Numbered from the stretch's first letter, positions 35,484-44,741 are shown. The stretch: 48,575 nt of DNA from UBA1731 sp964567665 (GCA_964567665.1 CAZMNN010000018.1:1-48575), one strand, 5' to 3'. The notes: generated by a model from the sequence alone, not told the origin. Program-made: numbers and translations.

Positions 35484-36848
35484 ATGATTTCAATAAACGA
35501 AGTTCTCGAAACGAACAAGATGATCCAGGACGAGAACCTGGATGTGCGCACGATCACGATGGGCATATCGCTCCTCGACTGCGCCGACTCGAACCTGGAT
35601 TCGGTATGCACAAAGATATATGACAAGCTTCTGCGCTATGCAGGAAGGCTCGTAAAGACGGGCGACGACATCAGCCGCGAGTTCGGCATACCGATCGTCA
35701 ACAAGCGCGTATCGATAACGCCGATTTCGCTGGTGGGGGCGTCATGCTGCAGAACCCCTGGGGACTATGTGAAGATCGCGAAATCGCTCGACCGCGCTGC
35801 GGCGGAGCTTGGAATCAACTTTCTCGGCGGCTACTCGGCTGTCGTGTCGAAGGGGATGACGCGATCCGACGAGCTTCTGATCCGCTCCATCCCTGAGGCG
35901 CTTGCCGTCACGGATCGCGTCTGCTCAAGCGTAAACGTCGGCTCCACGAAGACTGGTCTGGACATGGACGCCGTGCGGCTCATGGGTGAAATCGTCAAGA
36001 GTACCGCAGAGCGCACAAAGGAGCGCGATTCGCTCGGATGCGCGAAGCTGGTGGTTCTCTGCAACGCCCCCGACGACAATCCGTTCATGGCGGGCGCGTT
36101 CCACGGCGTGACCGAGGCGGAGGCGATAATCAATGTCGGCGTGAGCGGGCCGGGCGTTGTAAAGCACGTGCTTTCGCAGATACGCGGTTCTGATTTCGAG
36201 ACGCTGTGCGAGACGATCAAGAGGACGGCCTTCAAGATAACGCGTGTCGGACAGCTTGTCGCGCAGGAGGCGAGCCGCCGCCTTGGCGTTCCGTTCGGCA
36301 TAATCGACCTTTCCCTCGCCCCCACTCCGGCCGTCGGCGACTCCGTGGCGGACATCCTCAAGGAGATCGGCCTTGAGCATCCTGGTGCGCCCGGCACGAC
36401 CGCCGCGCTTGCGCTTCTCAACGATCAGGTGAAGAAGGGCGGAGTGATGGCGAGTTCGTACGTAGGCGGGCTTTCGGGCGCGTTCATTCCTGTGTCAGAG
36501 GATCAGGGCATGATCGATGCCGTGGAGGCCGGCGCACTTACGATCGAGAAGCTTGAGGCGATGACGTGCGTATGCTCCGTGGGTTTGGACATGATTGCCA
36601 TCCCCGGCGACACCTCCGCCGCAACGATATCCGGCATAATCGCCGACGAGGCCGCAATAGGCATGGTGAACCAGAAGACGACCGCCGTGCGCATAATTCC
36701 CGTCTCCGGGAAGAAGGTCGGCGATTCCGTCGAGTTCGGCGGACTTCTCGGACACGCGCCCATCATGCCCGTGAACAGGTTTTCGTGCGAAAGCTTCATA
36801 TCGCGTCGCGGCCGCATTCCGGCGCCGATCCATTCGTTCAAGAACTGA
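35484..36848 (+). CDS. UPF0210/DUF711 (PFL-like) protein
   Basis: 454 residues, strongly like UPF0210 proteins: MISINEVLETNKMIQDENLD, VRTITMGISLLDCAD, NKRVSITPISLVGASC, VGVSGPGVVKHVLSQI and the glycine-rich end PVSGKKVGDSVEFGGLLGHA. The fold is related to pyruvate formate-lyase-type barrels, but the family's reaction is not established. ATG 35484 is chosen because GAGGAAG (35474-35480) precedes it and the family starts there; ATG 35472 overlaps the upstream stop. Length is usual for the family. Confidence 0.9.
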   Translation: MISINEVLETNKMIQDENLDVRTITMGISLLDCADSNLDSVCTKIYDKLLRYAGRLVKTGDDISREFGIPIVNKRVSITPISLVGASCCRTPGDYVKIAKSLDRAAAELGINFLGGYSAVVSKGMTRSDELLIRSIPEALAVTDRVCSSVNVGSTKTGLDMDAVRLMGEIVKSTAERTKERDSLGCAKLVVLCNAPDDNPFMAGAFHGVTEAEAIINVGVSGPGVVKHVLSQIRGSDFETLCETIKRTAFKITRVGQLVAQEASRRLGVPFGIIDLSLAPTPAVGDSVADILKEIGLEHPGAPGTTAALALLNDQVKKGGVMASSYVGGLSGAFIPVSEDQGMIDAVEAGALTIEKLEAMTCVCSVGLDMIAIPGDTSAATISGIIADEAAIGMVNQKTTAVRIIPVSGKKVGDSVEFGGLLGHAPIMPVNRFSCESFISRRGRIPAPIHSFKN

Positions 36849-36857
36849 TCAAGATAG

Positions 36858-38282
36858 ATGCCGCAGGGAAAGCACAGAGAGATGTCCGCAGCTGAACTGA
36901 AAGACGCAAATGACACTGTGGTGGTGGCCGACAGATTCCGGTGGCGCGACCTTCTGCACAAGGAGGATTGGCTGTCGATATGGGCGGCGTTCATCCTGAT
37001 AGCGGTTGCCGCCGCAGGGGCGCTCACCGGCTGGTTCGACTTCTCCGGCGCGAAGTTCGCGACATGGGGCTTCTCGGGGGAGATAGCCGCAAACCCAGGC
37101 AAGGTGAAGTCGTTCTGCGAGTTGTTTACGTCTTCGCTCTGGTGCAGGCTTGCCGTCACGTTCGTTTCTCTCGGAACGCTGTTCACGGTCGGCAGCAGAC
37201 TTGAGGGAAAGCGGGCTGGACGATACATCGTTGCGTTTGCGGGGCTTTTTGCGTTGGTGTGCATTGTGCGCATCCTGTCCGCAGAATTCACCTTCAAGCG
37301 GTATCTTGAATATGCATTCTGGGCGCTGCTGCTCGGTCTGCTCGTGAGCAACACGGTCAAGACGCCGGAATGGCTGAAGCCCGCGCTCAGGACGGAGTTC
37401 TACATCAAGACGGGGCTTGTGATACTTGGCGCACAGGTTCTGTTCAGCAACATCCAGAAGTTCGGTCTGTACGGTCTCGGAATCGCATGGGGCGTCACGC
37501 CGATAGTCATCATCTTCATGTGGTGGTACGGCACGAAGGTCCTGAAGATAGGGAACAAGCCGCTTGTCATGACGATATCCGCCGCGACGTCGGTGTGCGG
37601 CACGTCCGCAGCGATCGCCGCCGCTGCGGCGTCCAGGGCGAAGAAGACAGACCTTGCGTTCGCTGTCGGCACGTCCCTCATATTCACCGTTCTGATGATG
37701 GTGGGAATGCCGTTCTTCGTCAAGGCGGTCGGCATCGACCAGATGATCGGCGGTGCATGGATAGGCGGCACTGTGGACTCCACCGGCGCCGTGGTGCTTG
37801 CAGGACAGGCCCTCGGTGACATTGGCGGACAGGTGGCCGCGCTCGTGAAGATGATCCAGAACATCCTCATCGGCTTCATTGCGCTCGCCATTGCGATATT
37901 CTTCACTGCGAAGGTTGACGGCGGGAAGGATCCGGGAAGAAAGGTCGGAATCGGCGAGATATGGGAGCGGTTCCCCAAGTTCATACTCGGCTTCATCTTC
38001 GCGTCGATGTTCTTCTCGTTCGTGATGCAGCCGGCGTTCGGCGTGGAGGCGACGAACGGGGTGATCAGGCATCTCAAGGAGTTCCAGAACTGGGCGTTCG
38101 CCCTTGCGTTCACGTCGATAGGGCTTGAGACCAACTTCAAGGATCTCTGCTCTCAGGTTCAGGGCGGCAAGCCGTTCCAGCTCTACATCGTTGGGCAGGT
38201 CTTCAATCTCATCCTGACGTTCGTCGTAGCCTGGGCGCTGCTGTGCGGAAGGTTCTTCCCGGTTCCGGTGATAGGTACATGA
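36858..38282 (+). CDS. YeiH/UPF0324-family putative sulfate exporter
   Basis: 474 residues with about 11-12 membrane segments. Family signatures are RTEFYIKTGLVILGAQVLF, ISAATSVCGTSAAIAAAAA, GAWIGGTVDSTGAVV and TSIGLETNFKDL. It is longer than the usual 330-350 residues because of about 120 extra N-terminal residues with additional hydrophobic segments. Members are predicted anion (sulfate or sulfonate) exporters of the inner membrane. ATG 36882 (MSAAELKD) is an alternative start. The neighbouring siroheme reductase two genes downstream supports a role in sulfur oxyanion handling (inference). The stop overlaps the next ATG (ATGA). Confidence 0.87.
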   Translation: MPQGKHREMSAAELKDANDTVVVADRFRWRDLLHKEDWLSIWAAFILIAVAAAGALTGWFDFSGAKFATWGFSGEIAANPGKVKSFCELFTSSLWCRLAVTFVSLGTLFTVGSRLEGKRAGRYIVAFAGLFALVCIVRILSAEFTFKRYLEYAFWALLLGLLVSNTVKTPEWLKPALRTEFYIKTGLVILGAQVLFSNIQKFGLYGLGIAWGVTPIVIIFMWWYGTKVLKIGNKPLVMTISAATSVCGTSAAIAAAAASRAKKTDLAFAVGTSLIFTVLMMVGMPFFVKAVGIDQMIGGAWIGGTVDSTGAVVLAGQALGDIGGQVAALVKMIQNILIGFIALAIAIFFTAKVDGGKDPGRKVGIGEIWERFPKFILGFIFASMFFSFVMQPAFGVEATNGVIRHLKEFQNWAFALAFTSIGLETNFKDLCSQVQGGKPFQLYIVGQVFNLILTFVVAWALLCGRFFPVPVIGT

Positions 38283-38575
38283 AAGCCTCCTCGATAGCGA
38301 CCGGTGTGGCGATGGTGGCGGCAATAGCGGCCGCTGCGTACGTGATGGCGTTTCATCTCGGCCTTTCGCCGGAACTTGATTTTGGGTGCGGGCAGTACTA
38401 CTACACGGACATCCCCGACTGGCAGAGATGGTTCTCTGTGGACGGCTTCGAGGATGGACTTCCGATGTGGCTTTACTTCGTGCTGTTTTTCGCATGGGGA
38501 TTCTTGATGTACAGGCTTTGGGTCTGGATAGATGCCGGAGCTGACGTCGGAGATGAAGTCTCGAAAGAGGGGTAG
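38279..38575 (+). CDS. small two-segment membrane protein of unknown function
   Basis: 98 residues starting by ATGA overlap with the YeiH-type gene. Hydrophobic segments lie at about 5-25 (ATGVAMVAAIAAAAYVMAF) and 65-85 (MWLYFVLFFAWGFLMYRLWV), separated by a polar loop with FGCGQYYYTDIPDWQRW. I do not recognise it. It ends 3 bp before the siroheme reductase gene, so it may be an accessory of the transporter or of electron delivery to the reductase. Confidence 0.7.
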   Translation: MKASSIATGVAMVAAIAAAAYVMAFHLGLSPELDFGCGQYYYTDIPDWQRWFSVDGFEDGLPMWLYFVLFFAWGFLMYRLWVWIDAGADVGDEVSKEG

Positions 38576-38578
38576 GCA

Positions 38579-40078
38579 ATGGAGCCGTTTCAGTCCAAGT
38601 TGGTGCACGCCTGGGAGCAGTACGCGCAAGGGTATATTGACGGAAAGGAACTCAAGAGCGTATCTGCTGGCTTCGGGATATATCTGCAGCGCGACGGCAA
38701 CGCGATGATGCGGATTCGCCGTCCGGGCGGAGTGGTGACGCTCATAGACCTGCGCAACGTGGCTGAGATCATATACAGGCTCGGTCTTCCGTTCTGCCAT
38801 CTGACGTCGCGTCTCGATATCCAGCTGCACGGCGTTCCGCCGAGGAGTGTGCCGTTTGTGCTTGAGCTGTGCGAATCGCGTGGTATGCCGTTCAGGGGCG
38901 GCGGGGGCGATACGTTCCGCAATGTCCAGGTGAGCGCAAGCTCCGGGCTGCACGGGGATTCGGCGTTCGATGTGATACCGTACGCACGTGCGCTTTCGTC
39001 CGCGTTCTACCGGTTTGATACGGCGTATGCGCTGCCGCGCAAGATAAAGATAGGATTCGCCGATCGTGCGGCCGACAGACGGCTTGCCGCCGTGCAGGAT
39101 CTTGGATTTGTCGCAAAGATGCAGGATGGCCGCCGTGTGTTCGAGACGTGGGTCGCCGGCGGCATCGGCTTCCGGTCAAGCGTCGGAGTGAAGATCTTTG
39201 ACGCCCTCCCGGCGGAGGACTGCTGCCGTCTGGCGTTTGCCCTCACCCGGATGTTCGACGAGAAGGGCAACCGCACGAACCGTGCACACGCCCGCATCCG
39301 TTTCCTGCGCGAGGATATGGGCGATGACGCTTTCGTTTCGATGCTGAAGGAGTATTTCGGACGCGAAACTGCGGCTGGCCCGGTTGACGGGAAGACGGTC
39401 GAACCGGAGGAATGGCCTGAGCCGTCATTCGCCGCAGATGCGGAGGTGGATGGCGGGTTCGATGTCTGGAGGCAGCTGGCGACTGCGCCGTTGCGCAATG
39501 GACGGTTCGCTGTGAGATTGTTCGTCCCGTACTCAAGACTTGATTACGGGCAGATATGCAAACTCTGCGAAGCTTTTGAGCCGTGCGGTGTGCAGAAGAT
39601 GCAGCTGCTTGCAAGCGGCGACCTGTGCATCCAGAACGTTCCGGAAAATCAGCTTGCGGCTCTGCATAGCCTGTTGAAGAGACGGTTCCATCCGCTGGAC
39701 TGCGTTGTTGGGCGCAGCTTTGCCGGACACATCCTCACCTGCATCGGCGGAAGCGTCTGCACGACAGGCGTGAACGACGCACCCGCATTCGCGACTGACG
39801 TCGCCAGGGAGCTGGATCGCCGCATTATGCCGATCGACACTCCGGAGAAGCTGAAGATCGCAAAACTCATCCTGAACGATGTCAGAATCAGCGGATGCCC
39901 CAACTGCTGCACAAACAACCCGCTTGCGCGATTCGGATTCATCTGCCGCAAATCGGGCGATGAACCTGCCTTGATGCCGATTGTCGGGGCGAAATCCGAT
40001 CCGGTGCAGCTTGGGGAGCTTCAGCGCGAAACGATTGCGTGCAGGGATGTCCCGGATTGGATTCTTCGCCAGATGTGA
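38579..40078 (+). CDS. siroheme [4Fe-4S] nitrite/sulfite reductase-like protein
   Basis: 499 residues. Ferredoxin-like half domains (MMRIRRPGGVVTLIDLRNV, LTSRLDIQLHGVP) are followed by the siroheme/4Fe-4S domain. All four cluster cysteines are present: C388-x5-C394 in TCIGGSVC and C440-x3-C444 in SGCPNCC, where a Cys replaces the usual Ser of CPNSC. The family reduces sulfite to sulfide or nitrite to ammonium with six electrons in the cytoplasm. Sequence alone does not decide between them. The YeiH-type transporter in the same unit favours sulfite (inference). Slightly shorter than typical assimilatory enzymes (about 510-580). The start is 3 bp after the previous stop. Confidence 0.85.
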   Translation: MEPFQSKLVHAWEQYAQGYIDGKELKSVSAGFGIYLQRDGNAMMRIRRPGGVVTLIDLRNVAEIIYRLGLPFCHLTSRLDIQLHGVPPRSVPFVLELCESRGMPFRGGGGDTFRNVQVSASSGLHGDSAFDVIPYARALSSAFYRFDTAYALPRKIKIGFADRAADRRLAAVQDLGFVAKMQDGRRVFETWVAGGIGFRSSVGVKIFDALPAEDCCRLAFALTRMFDEKGNRTNRAHARIRFLREDMGDDAFVSMLKEYFGRETAAGPVDGKTVEPEEWPEPSFAADAEVDGGFDVWRQLATAPLRNGRFAVRLFVPYSRLDYGQICKLCEAFEPCGVQKMQLLASGDLCIQNVPENQLAALHSLLKRRFHPLDCVVGRSFAGHILTCIGGSVCTTGVNDAPAFATDVARELDRRIMPIDTPEKLKIAKLILNDVRISGCPNCCTNNPLARFGFICRKSGDEPALMPIVGAKSDPVQLGELQRETIACRDVPDWILRQM

Positions 40079-40116
40079 CATTTGGCAACCACAACGGAAA
40101 AACAAAGGAACACATC

Positions 40117-41442
40117 ATGAAAACGAGTGCGATGAAGATGCTTGCGGCGCTGATGTCGGCGTTCGCGGCGCTTGCGGCGTTCGCCGCGATTGAGGTTGAA
40201 CAGGATCGGGCAGACGCTCTGTACCGCACAGGCGACGAGGCAACGTTCGCCGTCTCCGTGAAGGGGGACGACGGCGCACTGCTCAAGTCCGGTACGGCGA
40301 CATGGACGCTCGACAACTTCGGGTCGAAAAAGCTTGCATCCGGAAAGGCGGATCTCGCCGAAGGAAATCCCTTCAAGGTCAAAGGGCGGATGGATGAGGA
40401 GGGGTTCTTGCGGCTGCAGGTGCGCTCCGGAACGAATTCTGTGGTCTGGGGCGTAGGATACGATGTGGAGAAGATACGCCAGGACGAGCCGCGTCCGGCG
40501 GATTTCGACGAGTACTGGACGTCCGAGAAGGCACGGCTTGAGCGTGAAGTTCCGCTCGACCCGAAAATGACGCTTGACGAGCGTCTGTCCACGAAGACGT
40601 ACAGCTGCTATCGCGTCAATTTCGCAACGTTCGGCGGGAAGCGCGTCTATGGGTTCATGGCGGTTCCGAAAGATTCGTCCAAGGCTCCGTTTCGCGTACG
40701 GGTGAGCGTTCCCGGTGCGGGCGCTGGCGTCGTTTCGGCGAGTACGGGAGCGGATGAGATCTATCTCGTCATGAACGTCCACACTTTCGAGCCGAAAGCG
40801 ACGCACGAGGAGCAGAAGGCGCAGATGCAGCTTCAGAACGCAGCGCTTGCGGAGAAGTACGGGTTGCCCGAAAGGAATGCGTACTCCTGTTCGATCGCCG
40901 GGATAGGCGAATCGCGGGAGGACTACTGGTATCACGACGTGATGCTCGGCATCAACCGGGCGGTGGATTGGGTGTGTGCGCGTCCTGACGTAGACCTTTC
41001 GCAGATCACGTATTTCGGTTCGAGCCAGGGCGGTGGATTCGGGTTGTTCCTCAGCTACCTGAATTCGCATTTCACCAAATCGTTTGTGGCCGTGTGCGCA
41101 ATAACCGGACACTACGGCTACCGTCAGGAACGCCAGACCGGATGGCCGAACCTCATTGCCAGGCAGTCTGCGGAGAAGAGGCCGACGGCGGAGCGGTATG
41201 CCGCATATTTCGACGGCGTGAATTTCGCCTACGGCATCAAGACCCCGATCCGTTTCATCGTGGGATTTGCGGATACGGCCTGTGCGCCTGCGGACGTGTA
41301 CGCAGCATACAATGTGTGTCAGTCGAAGGACAAGGGGATCATCAATGCCGTAGGGTCTGGACACAATTGGTATCCTTGGCACGAGCGGAACGCAAAGAAG
41401 CCGGGCGGATTCAATTTCAGTGTCTGGCTGAAGACGAAATAG
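40117..41442 (+). CDS. secreted CE7-type acetyl (xylan) esterase
   Basis: 441 residues. The signal peptide is MKTSAMKMLAALMSAFAALAAFA. A beta-sandwich domain (about 25-115) precedes an alpha/beta-hydrolase domain of the CE7 acetyl-xylan-esterase/cephalosporin-deacetylase family. The nucleophile is S303 in the family motif GSSQGG, with D386 in VGFADTACAP and H416 in GSGHNW completing the triad. It removes acetyl groups from xylan or xylo-oligosaccharides, complementing GH10. AAAGGAA (40104-40110) lies 6 nt before ATG 40117. It is the last gene of the unit beginning at 30237 and is followed by an intrinsic terminator. Confidence 0.88.
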   Translation: MKTSAMKMLAALMSAFAALAAFAAIEVEQDRADALYRTGDEATFAVSVKGDDGALLKSGTATWTLDNFGSKKLASGKADLAEGNPFKVKGRMDEEGFLRLQVRSGTNSVVWGVGYDVEKIRQDEPRPADFDEYWTSEKARLEREVPLDPKMTLDERLSTKTYSCYRVNFATFGGKRVYGFMAVPKDSSKAPFRVRVSVPGAGAGVVSASTGADEIYLVMNVHTFEPKATHEEQKAQMQLQNAALAEKYGLPERNAYSCSIAGIGESREDYWYHDVMLGINRAVDWVCARPDVDLSQITYFGSSQGGGFGLFLSYLNSHFTKSFVAVCAITGHYGYRQERQTGWPNLIARQSAEKRPTAERYAAYFDGVNFAYGIKTPIRFIVGFADTACAPADVYAAYNVCQSKDKGIINAVGSGHNWYPWHERNAKKPGGFNFSVWLKTK

Positions 41443-41497
41443 CGTTTGGCGCATCTGGCCGTGATTCCCGGTCTGCAATGGGGAGTCGCGGACACAA

Positions 41498-41537
41498 GCC
41501 TGCCATGTCCTGAAAGGAATGGCAGGCGCGTTTTTTT
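41498..41537 (+). terminator. intrinsic terminator after the CE7 gene
   Basis: GCCTGCCAT (41498-41506) pairs perfectly with ATGGCAGGC (41519-41527). The loop contains a further TCCT/AGGA pairing. Three bases later comes a run of seven T residues (41531-41537). It ends the plus-strand unit just before the lepA promoter. Confidence 0.8.
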
Positions 41538-41545
41538 GCTATAAT
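41538..41545 (+). promoter_or_regulatory. lepA extended -10 promoter
   Basis: TATAAT (41540-41545) is preceded by TGC, giving an extended -10. It lies directly after the T tract of the terminator and only 9 nt before ATG 41555, which implies a leaderless or nearly leaderless lepA mRNA. No -35 box is recognisable. Confidence 0.6.
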
Positions 41546-41554
41546 GCGCACCCA

Positions 41555-43372
41555 ATGGCACAGACACTCGACAACATACGCAACTTCTGCATCATAGCCC
41601 ATGTGGATCATGGGAAGACGACGCTTTCCGACCGCATCCTTGAATTGACTCACGCCGTCAGTGCGCGCGAACTCAAGGAGCAGACGCTCGACGCAATGGA
41701 TCTTGAGCGAGAGCGCGGAATAACCATAAAAAGCCACCCCGTATCGATGGAGTATGCGGCAAAGGACGGCAAGACATACCTCTTCAACCTCCTTGATACG
41801 CCTGGACACGTCGACTTCGCATATGAGGTCTCCCGCTCGATGGGCGCTTGCGAAGGGGCGTTGCTTGTCGTGGATGCTGCGCAGGGCGTGGAGGCTCAGA
41901 CGGTCGCAAACACATACTTCGCCCAGGATGCCAAGCTCGAAATTGTGCCGGTGCTCAACAAGGTCGACCTTCCGGGCGCAAACGTCCCCGAAGTAAGCCG
42001 GGAGATCGAGGATATCCTCGCGATACCGATGGACGATCCTCTTCTCGTCTCCGCCAAGACTGGCGTAGGGTGTCCGGATGTGCTGGAGGCAATCGTCAAG
42101 CGCATTCCGCCGCCGGTCACGAATGGCGCTGATGCGCCTCTGCGGGCGCTTGTGTTCGATTCGGTGTTCGACGAGTTTCGCGGCGTGATCACATATGTCC
42201 GCGTCGTGGACGGAACCGTGAAGGCCGGACAGAACGTCACGTTCATGGCGTCCGGCGTGACGACGACGATCCATGAGACCGGAATATTTTCGCCTACGAA
42301 GAAGCCGGTGTCGCAGCTCTCTGCCGGGCAGGTCGGATACCTTGTCGGTACGGTGAAGGATCCGAGCGAAATCAAGATCGGCGACACGGTCACGACGTCC
42401 CGTCTCGGATCGGATGAGCCGTTGCCCGGATTTCACGACATCCATCCGACGGTCTTCTGCGGAATATATCCGATGTCCACCGACGAGTTTCCGAAGGTTT
42501 CGCAGGGTCTTGAGAAGCTTCACCTGAACGATTCGGCGTTCACGTTCCACCATGAATCGTCCCTGGCGCTTGGATTCGGCTTTCGCTGCGGATTCCTCGG
42601 TCTGCTGCATATGGAGATCGTTCAGGAGCGGCTTCGCCGCGAATTCGGGCTGGACATAATCTCTACAAGTCCCGGTGTGGTCTACAAGCTGAAGCTCCGC
42701 GACGGTACGGTCAAGGATCTGGACAATCCGCTTCAGATGCCCGACCCAAGCGCGTATGACACGATATCCGAGCCGATTCTCAAGGCCCGCATAATAACTC
42801 CGTCGGAATCGATCGGAGACGTGATGCGCATCGTCATGGATCGCCGAGGGATGGTTGAGGGCACCGAGACGATGGACGCCAAGCGTGTGATGCTTCACTG
42901 TATGCTGCCGCTGAACGAGATACTCATCGATTTCCACGATACGCTCAAGAGCGTGTCGCATGGCTATGCGTCCATGGACTACGAGCCGTCCGGATATCAG
43001 GAGAGCGACATCGTGAAGATGGACATCCTGCTGAACGGAGAGACGGTCGATGCGTTTGCCACGATGGTGCACAGAAGCAAGGCCCGCGCCCGCGGAATCC
43101 AGATGTGCAAGGCTCTCGCCGACACCATTCCGCCTCACCAGTTCAAGATTCCCGTGCAGGCGGCGATCGGGAAGGAGATCATCGCCCGCGAAGACATACG
43201 GCCGTTCCGCAAGGACGTGCTGGCGAAGCTTTACGGCGGCGACGTCACGCGCAAGATGAAGGTGCTTGAGAAGCAGAAGCGCGGCAAGGCCAGGATGAAG
43301 GAGTTCGGCCACGTGAACGTTCCGCAGAGCGCGTTCATCGCTGTGCTCAAGGGTGCGGTAAAGGAATCCTGA
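41555..43372 (+). CDS. lepA: elongation factor 4 (LepA), ribosome back-translocating GTPase
   Basis: 605 residues. ATG 41555 gives the standard start MAQTLDNIRNFCIIAHVDHG. An in-frame ATG at 41519 lies in the terminator stem and upstream of the -10 box, so it is rejected. GTPase motifs are AHVDHGKTTL (K21), DTPGHVDF and NKVDLPG. The C-terminal LepA-specific region is complete, including the KVLEKQKRGKARMKEFGHV stretch. It acts on stalled ribosomes. It begins a unit with the DMT transporter, LolA-like and MMPL genes. Confidence 0.97.
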   Translation: MAQTLDNIRNFCIIAHVDHGKTTLSDRILELTHAVSARELKEQTLDAMDLERERGITIKSHPVSMEYAAKDGKTYLFNLLDTPGHVDFAYEVSRSMGACEGALLVVDAAQGVEAQTVANTYFAQDAKLEIVPVLNKVDLPGANVPEVSREIEDILAIPMDDPLLVSAKTGVGCPDVLEAIVKRIPPPVTNGADAPLRALVFDSVFDEFRGVITYVRVVDGTVKAGQNVTFMASGVTTTIHETGIFSPTKKPVSQLSAGQVGYLVGTVKDPSEIKIGDTVTTSRLGSDEPLPGFHDIHPTVFCGIYPMSTDEFPKVSQGLEKLHLNDSAFTFHHESSLALGFGFRCGFLGLLHMEIVQERLRREFGLDIISTSPGVVYKLKLRDGTVKDLDNPLQMPDPSAYDTISEPILKARIITPSESIGDVMRIVMDRRGMVEGTETMDAKRVMLHCMLPLNEILIDFHDTLKSVSHGYASMDYEPSGYQESDIVKMDILLNGETVDAFATMVHRSKARARGIQMCKALADTIPPHQFKIPVQAAIGKEIIAREDIRPFRKDVLAKLYGGDVTRKMKVLEKQKRGKARMKEFGHVNVPQSAFIAVLKGAVKES

Positions 43373-43383
43373 GCGGAGCGCCG

Positions 43384-44298
43384 ATGCCGAACAGCTCAAG
43401 TTCACTCCGCAGAGGAATAGCCTGCATCCTGCTGAGCGCCTTCGGCTTTGCGCTGATGACGATGTTCGTGCGTCTCGCGGATGGCTGCGGCGGCACTCCG
43501 TTGCCCGCAGTCCAGAAGGCGTTCTTCCGGAATCTTGTGGCGGCGGTCATAGCGGCGTGGGCGTTCTTCGGACGTACACCCGCGACGCGACCGTACCGCA
43601 GGATGCCTTTCGGAGTGCGTGAATGGTCTGAGCTTTTTCTTCGTGCGTTCGCCGGCACCTGCGGCATCTTCGCCAACTTCTATGCGATATCCCACATACC
43701 TGTCGGCGATGCGATGGCTCTCAACAAGACGGCTCCGTTCTTCACGCTGCTCCTCAGCTGGCTGCTTCTCGGTGAACATATGACGCTTCGTCAGTCGCTG
43801 TGCGTGGTCGGGGCGTTTGGCGGTGCGATGCTCGTCGTGAAGCCTGGTCTTGGCGGAACGTTCTCCGCCCCGGCGCTTGTGGGGCTTTTGGGCGGATTCT
43901 GCGCTGGTGCGGCCTACGCCCTGTTGCACAAGCTCGGCAAGGCCGGAATAGACAGCGCGTTCATAATACTGTTCTTCTCGGTGTTTTCCTGTGCGGCGTG
44001 CATTCCCTTCATCGTGTGCGACTACCATCCGATGACGCCCCTGCAGTTCGCGGCTCTGCTCGGCGCGGGATCGGGCGCTGCGATCGGGCAGTTCGGCATA
44101 ACGTGGGCGTACAGGTCGGCGGAGCCTCGGCAGATCGCCGTCTACGACTACTCCGGCATAATATTCGCGGCGGCTCTCGGTTTCATGGTGTTTGGGCAGG
44201 TGCCGGACGTGCTGAGCTTCATCGGATTCGTCGCAATCATCGGAATGGCCGTTGTGCTGCACAGGGGGCGCAGCGGGAAGGGGAAATGGGGAAAATGA
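43384..44298 (+). CDS. DMT-superfamily (EamA) transporter
   Basis: 304 residues with ten predicted membrane segments in two EamA repeats (about 12-145 and 160-295). Repeat hallmarks are ILLSAFGFALMTMFVRLAD, LNKTAPFFTLLLSWLLLGE and YDYSGIIFAAALGFMVFGQ. It is an inner-membrane metabolite exporter or importer of unknown substrate. GGAGCG follows the lepA stop and lies a few bases before the ATG, so it is translated from the lepA transcript. The stop overlaps the LolA-like gene's ATG. Confidence 0.9.
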   Translation: MPNSSSSLRRGIACILLSAFGFALMTMFVRLADGCGGTPLPAVQKAFFRNLVAAVIAAWAFFGRTPATRPYRRMPFGVREWSELFLRAFAGTCGIFANFYAISHIPVGDAMALNKTAPFFTLLLSWLLLGEHMTLRQSLCVVGAFGGAMLVVKPGLGGTFSAPALVGLLGGFCAGAAYALLHKLGKAGIDSAFIILFFSVFSCAACIPFIVCDYHPMTPLQFAALLGAGSGAAIGQFGITWAYRSAEPRQIAVYDYSGIIFAAALGFMVFGQVPDVLSFIGFVAIIGMAVVLHRGRSGKGKWGK

Positions 44299-44741
44299 AC
44301 AGAATTGCAGTGCTGTGCAGCGCGGTGTGCTGCATCTTTTGCATCGGATACGGATCTGACGCCGTCTCCGCTTCCGGCACGTTCGTGCAGAGGAAGGTGC
44401 TGAAGGATGTAGACGTTACGCTTACGAGTTCTGGCACATGGTCGTTCGAGAAGGGCAGACGGTTCGTCTGGAACACGCTCAAGCCCATGCCGTCCGTCTT
44501 CACGGCGACGCCGACGAACTACTCGTTTGCCGCTGGCGGAAGGACAACCGTGCGTCCGCTCAAGATGAAGATAGAGAACGTATCCCAGATCTTCGAGATA
44601 AAGGAGATGCGTGATTTTGTGGAGAGGGTGGAGACGGCGGATGCAGATCCGGCGTATTCCTCCGGCGGCATTGTGATTCCGTCGTCATTGACGGTGTTTT
44701 TCAGGAACGGCGACAGACTGGAGATATCGCTTAAGCGGTGA
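44295..44741 (+). CDS. LolA-like outer-membrane lipoprotein carrier protein
   Basis: 148 residues. Start ATG 44295 overlaps the DMT stop (ATGA); ATG 44286 is also in frame. The signal peptide is MNRIAVLCSAVCCIFCIGYG. The mature part begins GTFVQRKVLKDVDVTLTSSG and continues SFEKGRRFVWNTLKP, typical of LolA-like proteins associated with MMPL exporters in aryl-polyene-type clusters. It probably carries a lipid or lipoprotein across the periplasm for the exporter that follows. Coupled to that gene by GTGA. Confidence 0.78.
   Translation: MNRIAVLCSAVCCIFCIGYGSDAVSASGTFVQRKVLKDVDVTLTSSGTWSFEKGRRFVWNTLKPMPSVFTATPTNYSFAAGGRTTVRPLKMKIENVSQIFEIKEMRDFVERVETADADPAYSSGGIVIPSSLTVFFRNGDRLEISLKR

Noticed and set aside
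36849..38579. A 576-codon minus-strand open frame opposite the YeiH-type transporter
   Set aside because: The plus-strand frame has membrane segments and family signatures; the opposite frame is charged low-complexity sequence.
41417..43405. A 662-codon minus-strand open frame opposite lepA
   Set aside because: The plus strand encodes unmistakable LepA; the antisense frame has shadow composition and no recognisable domain.
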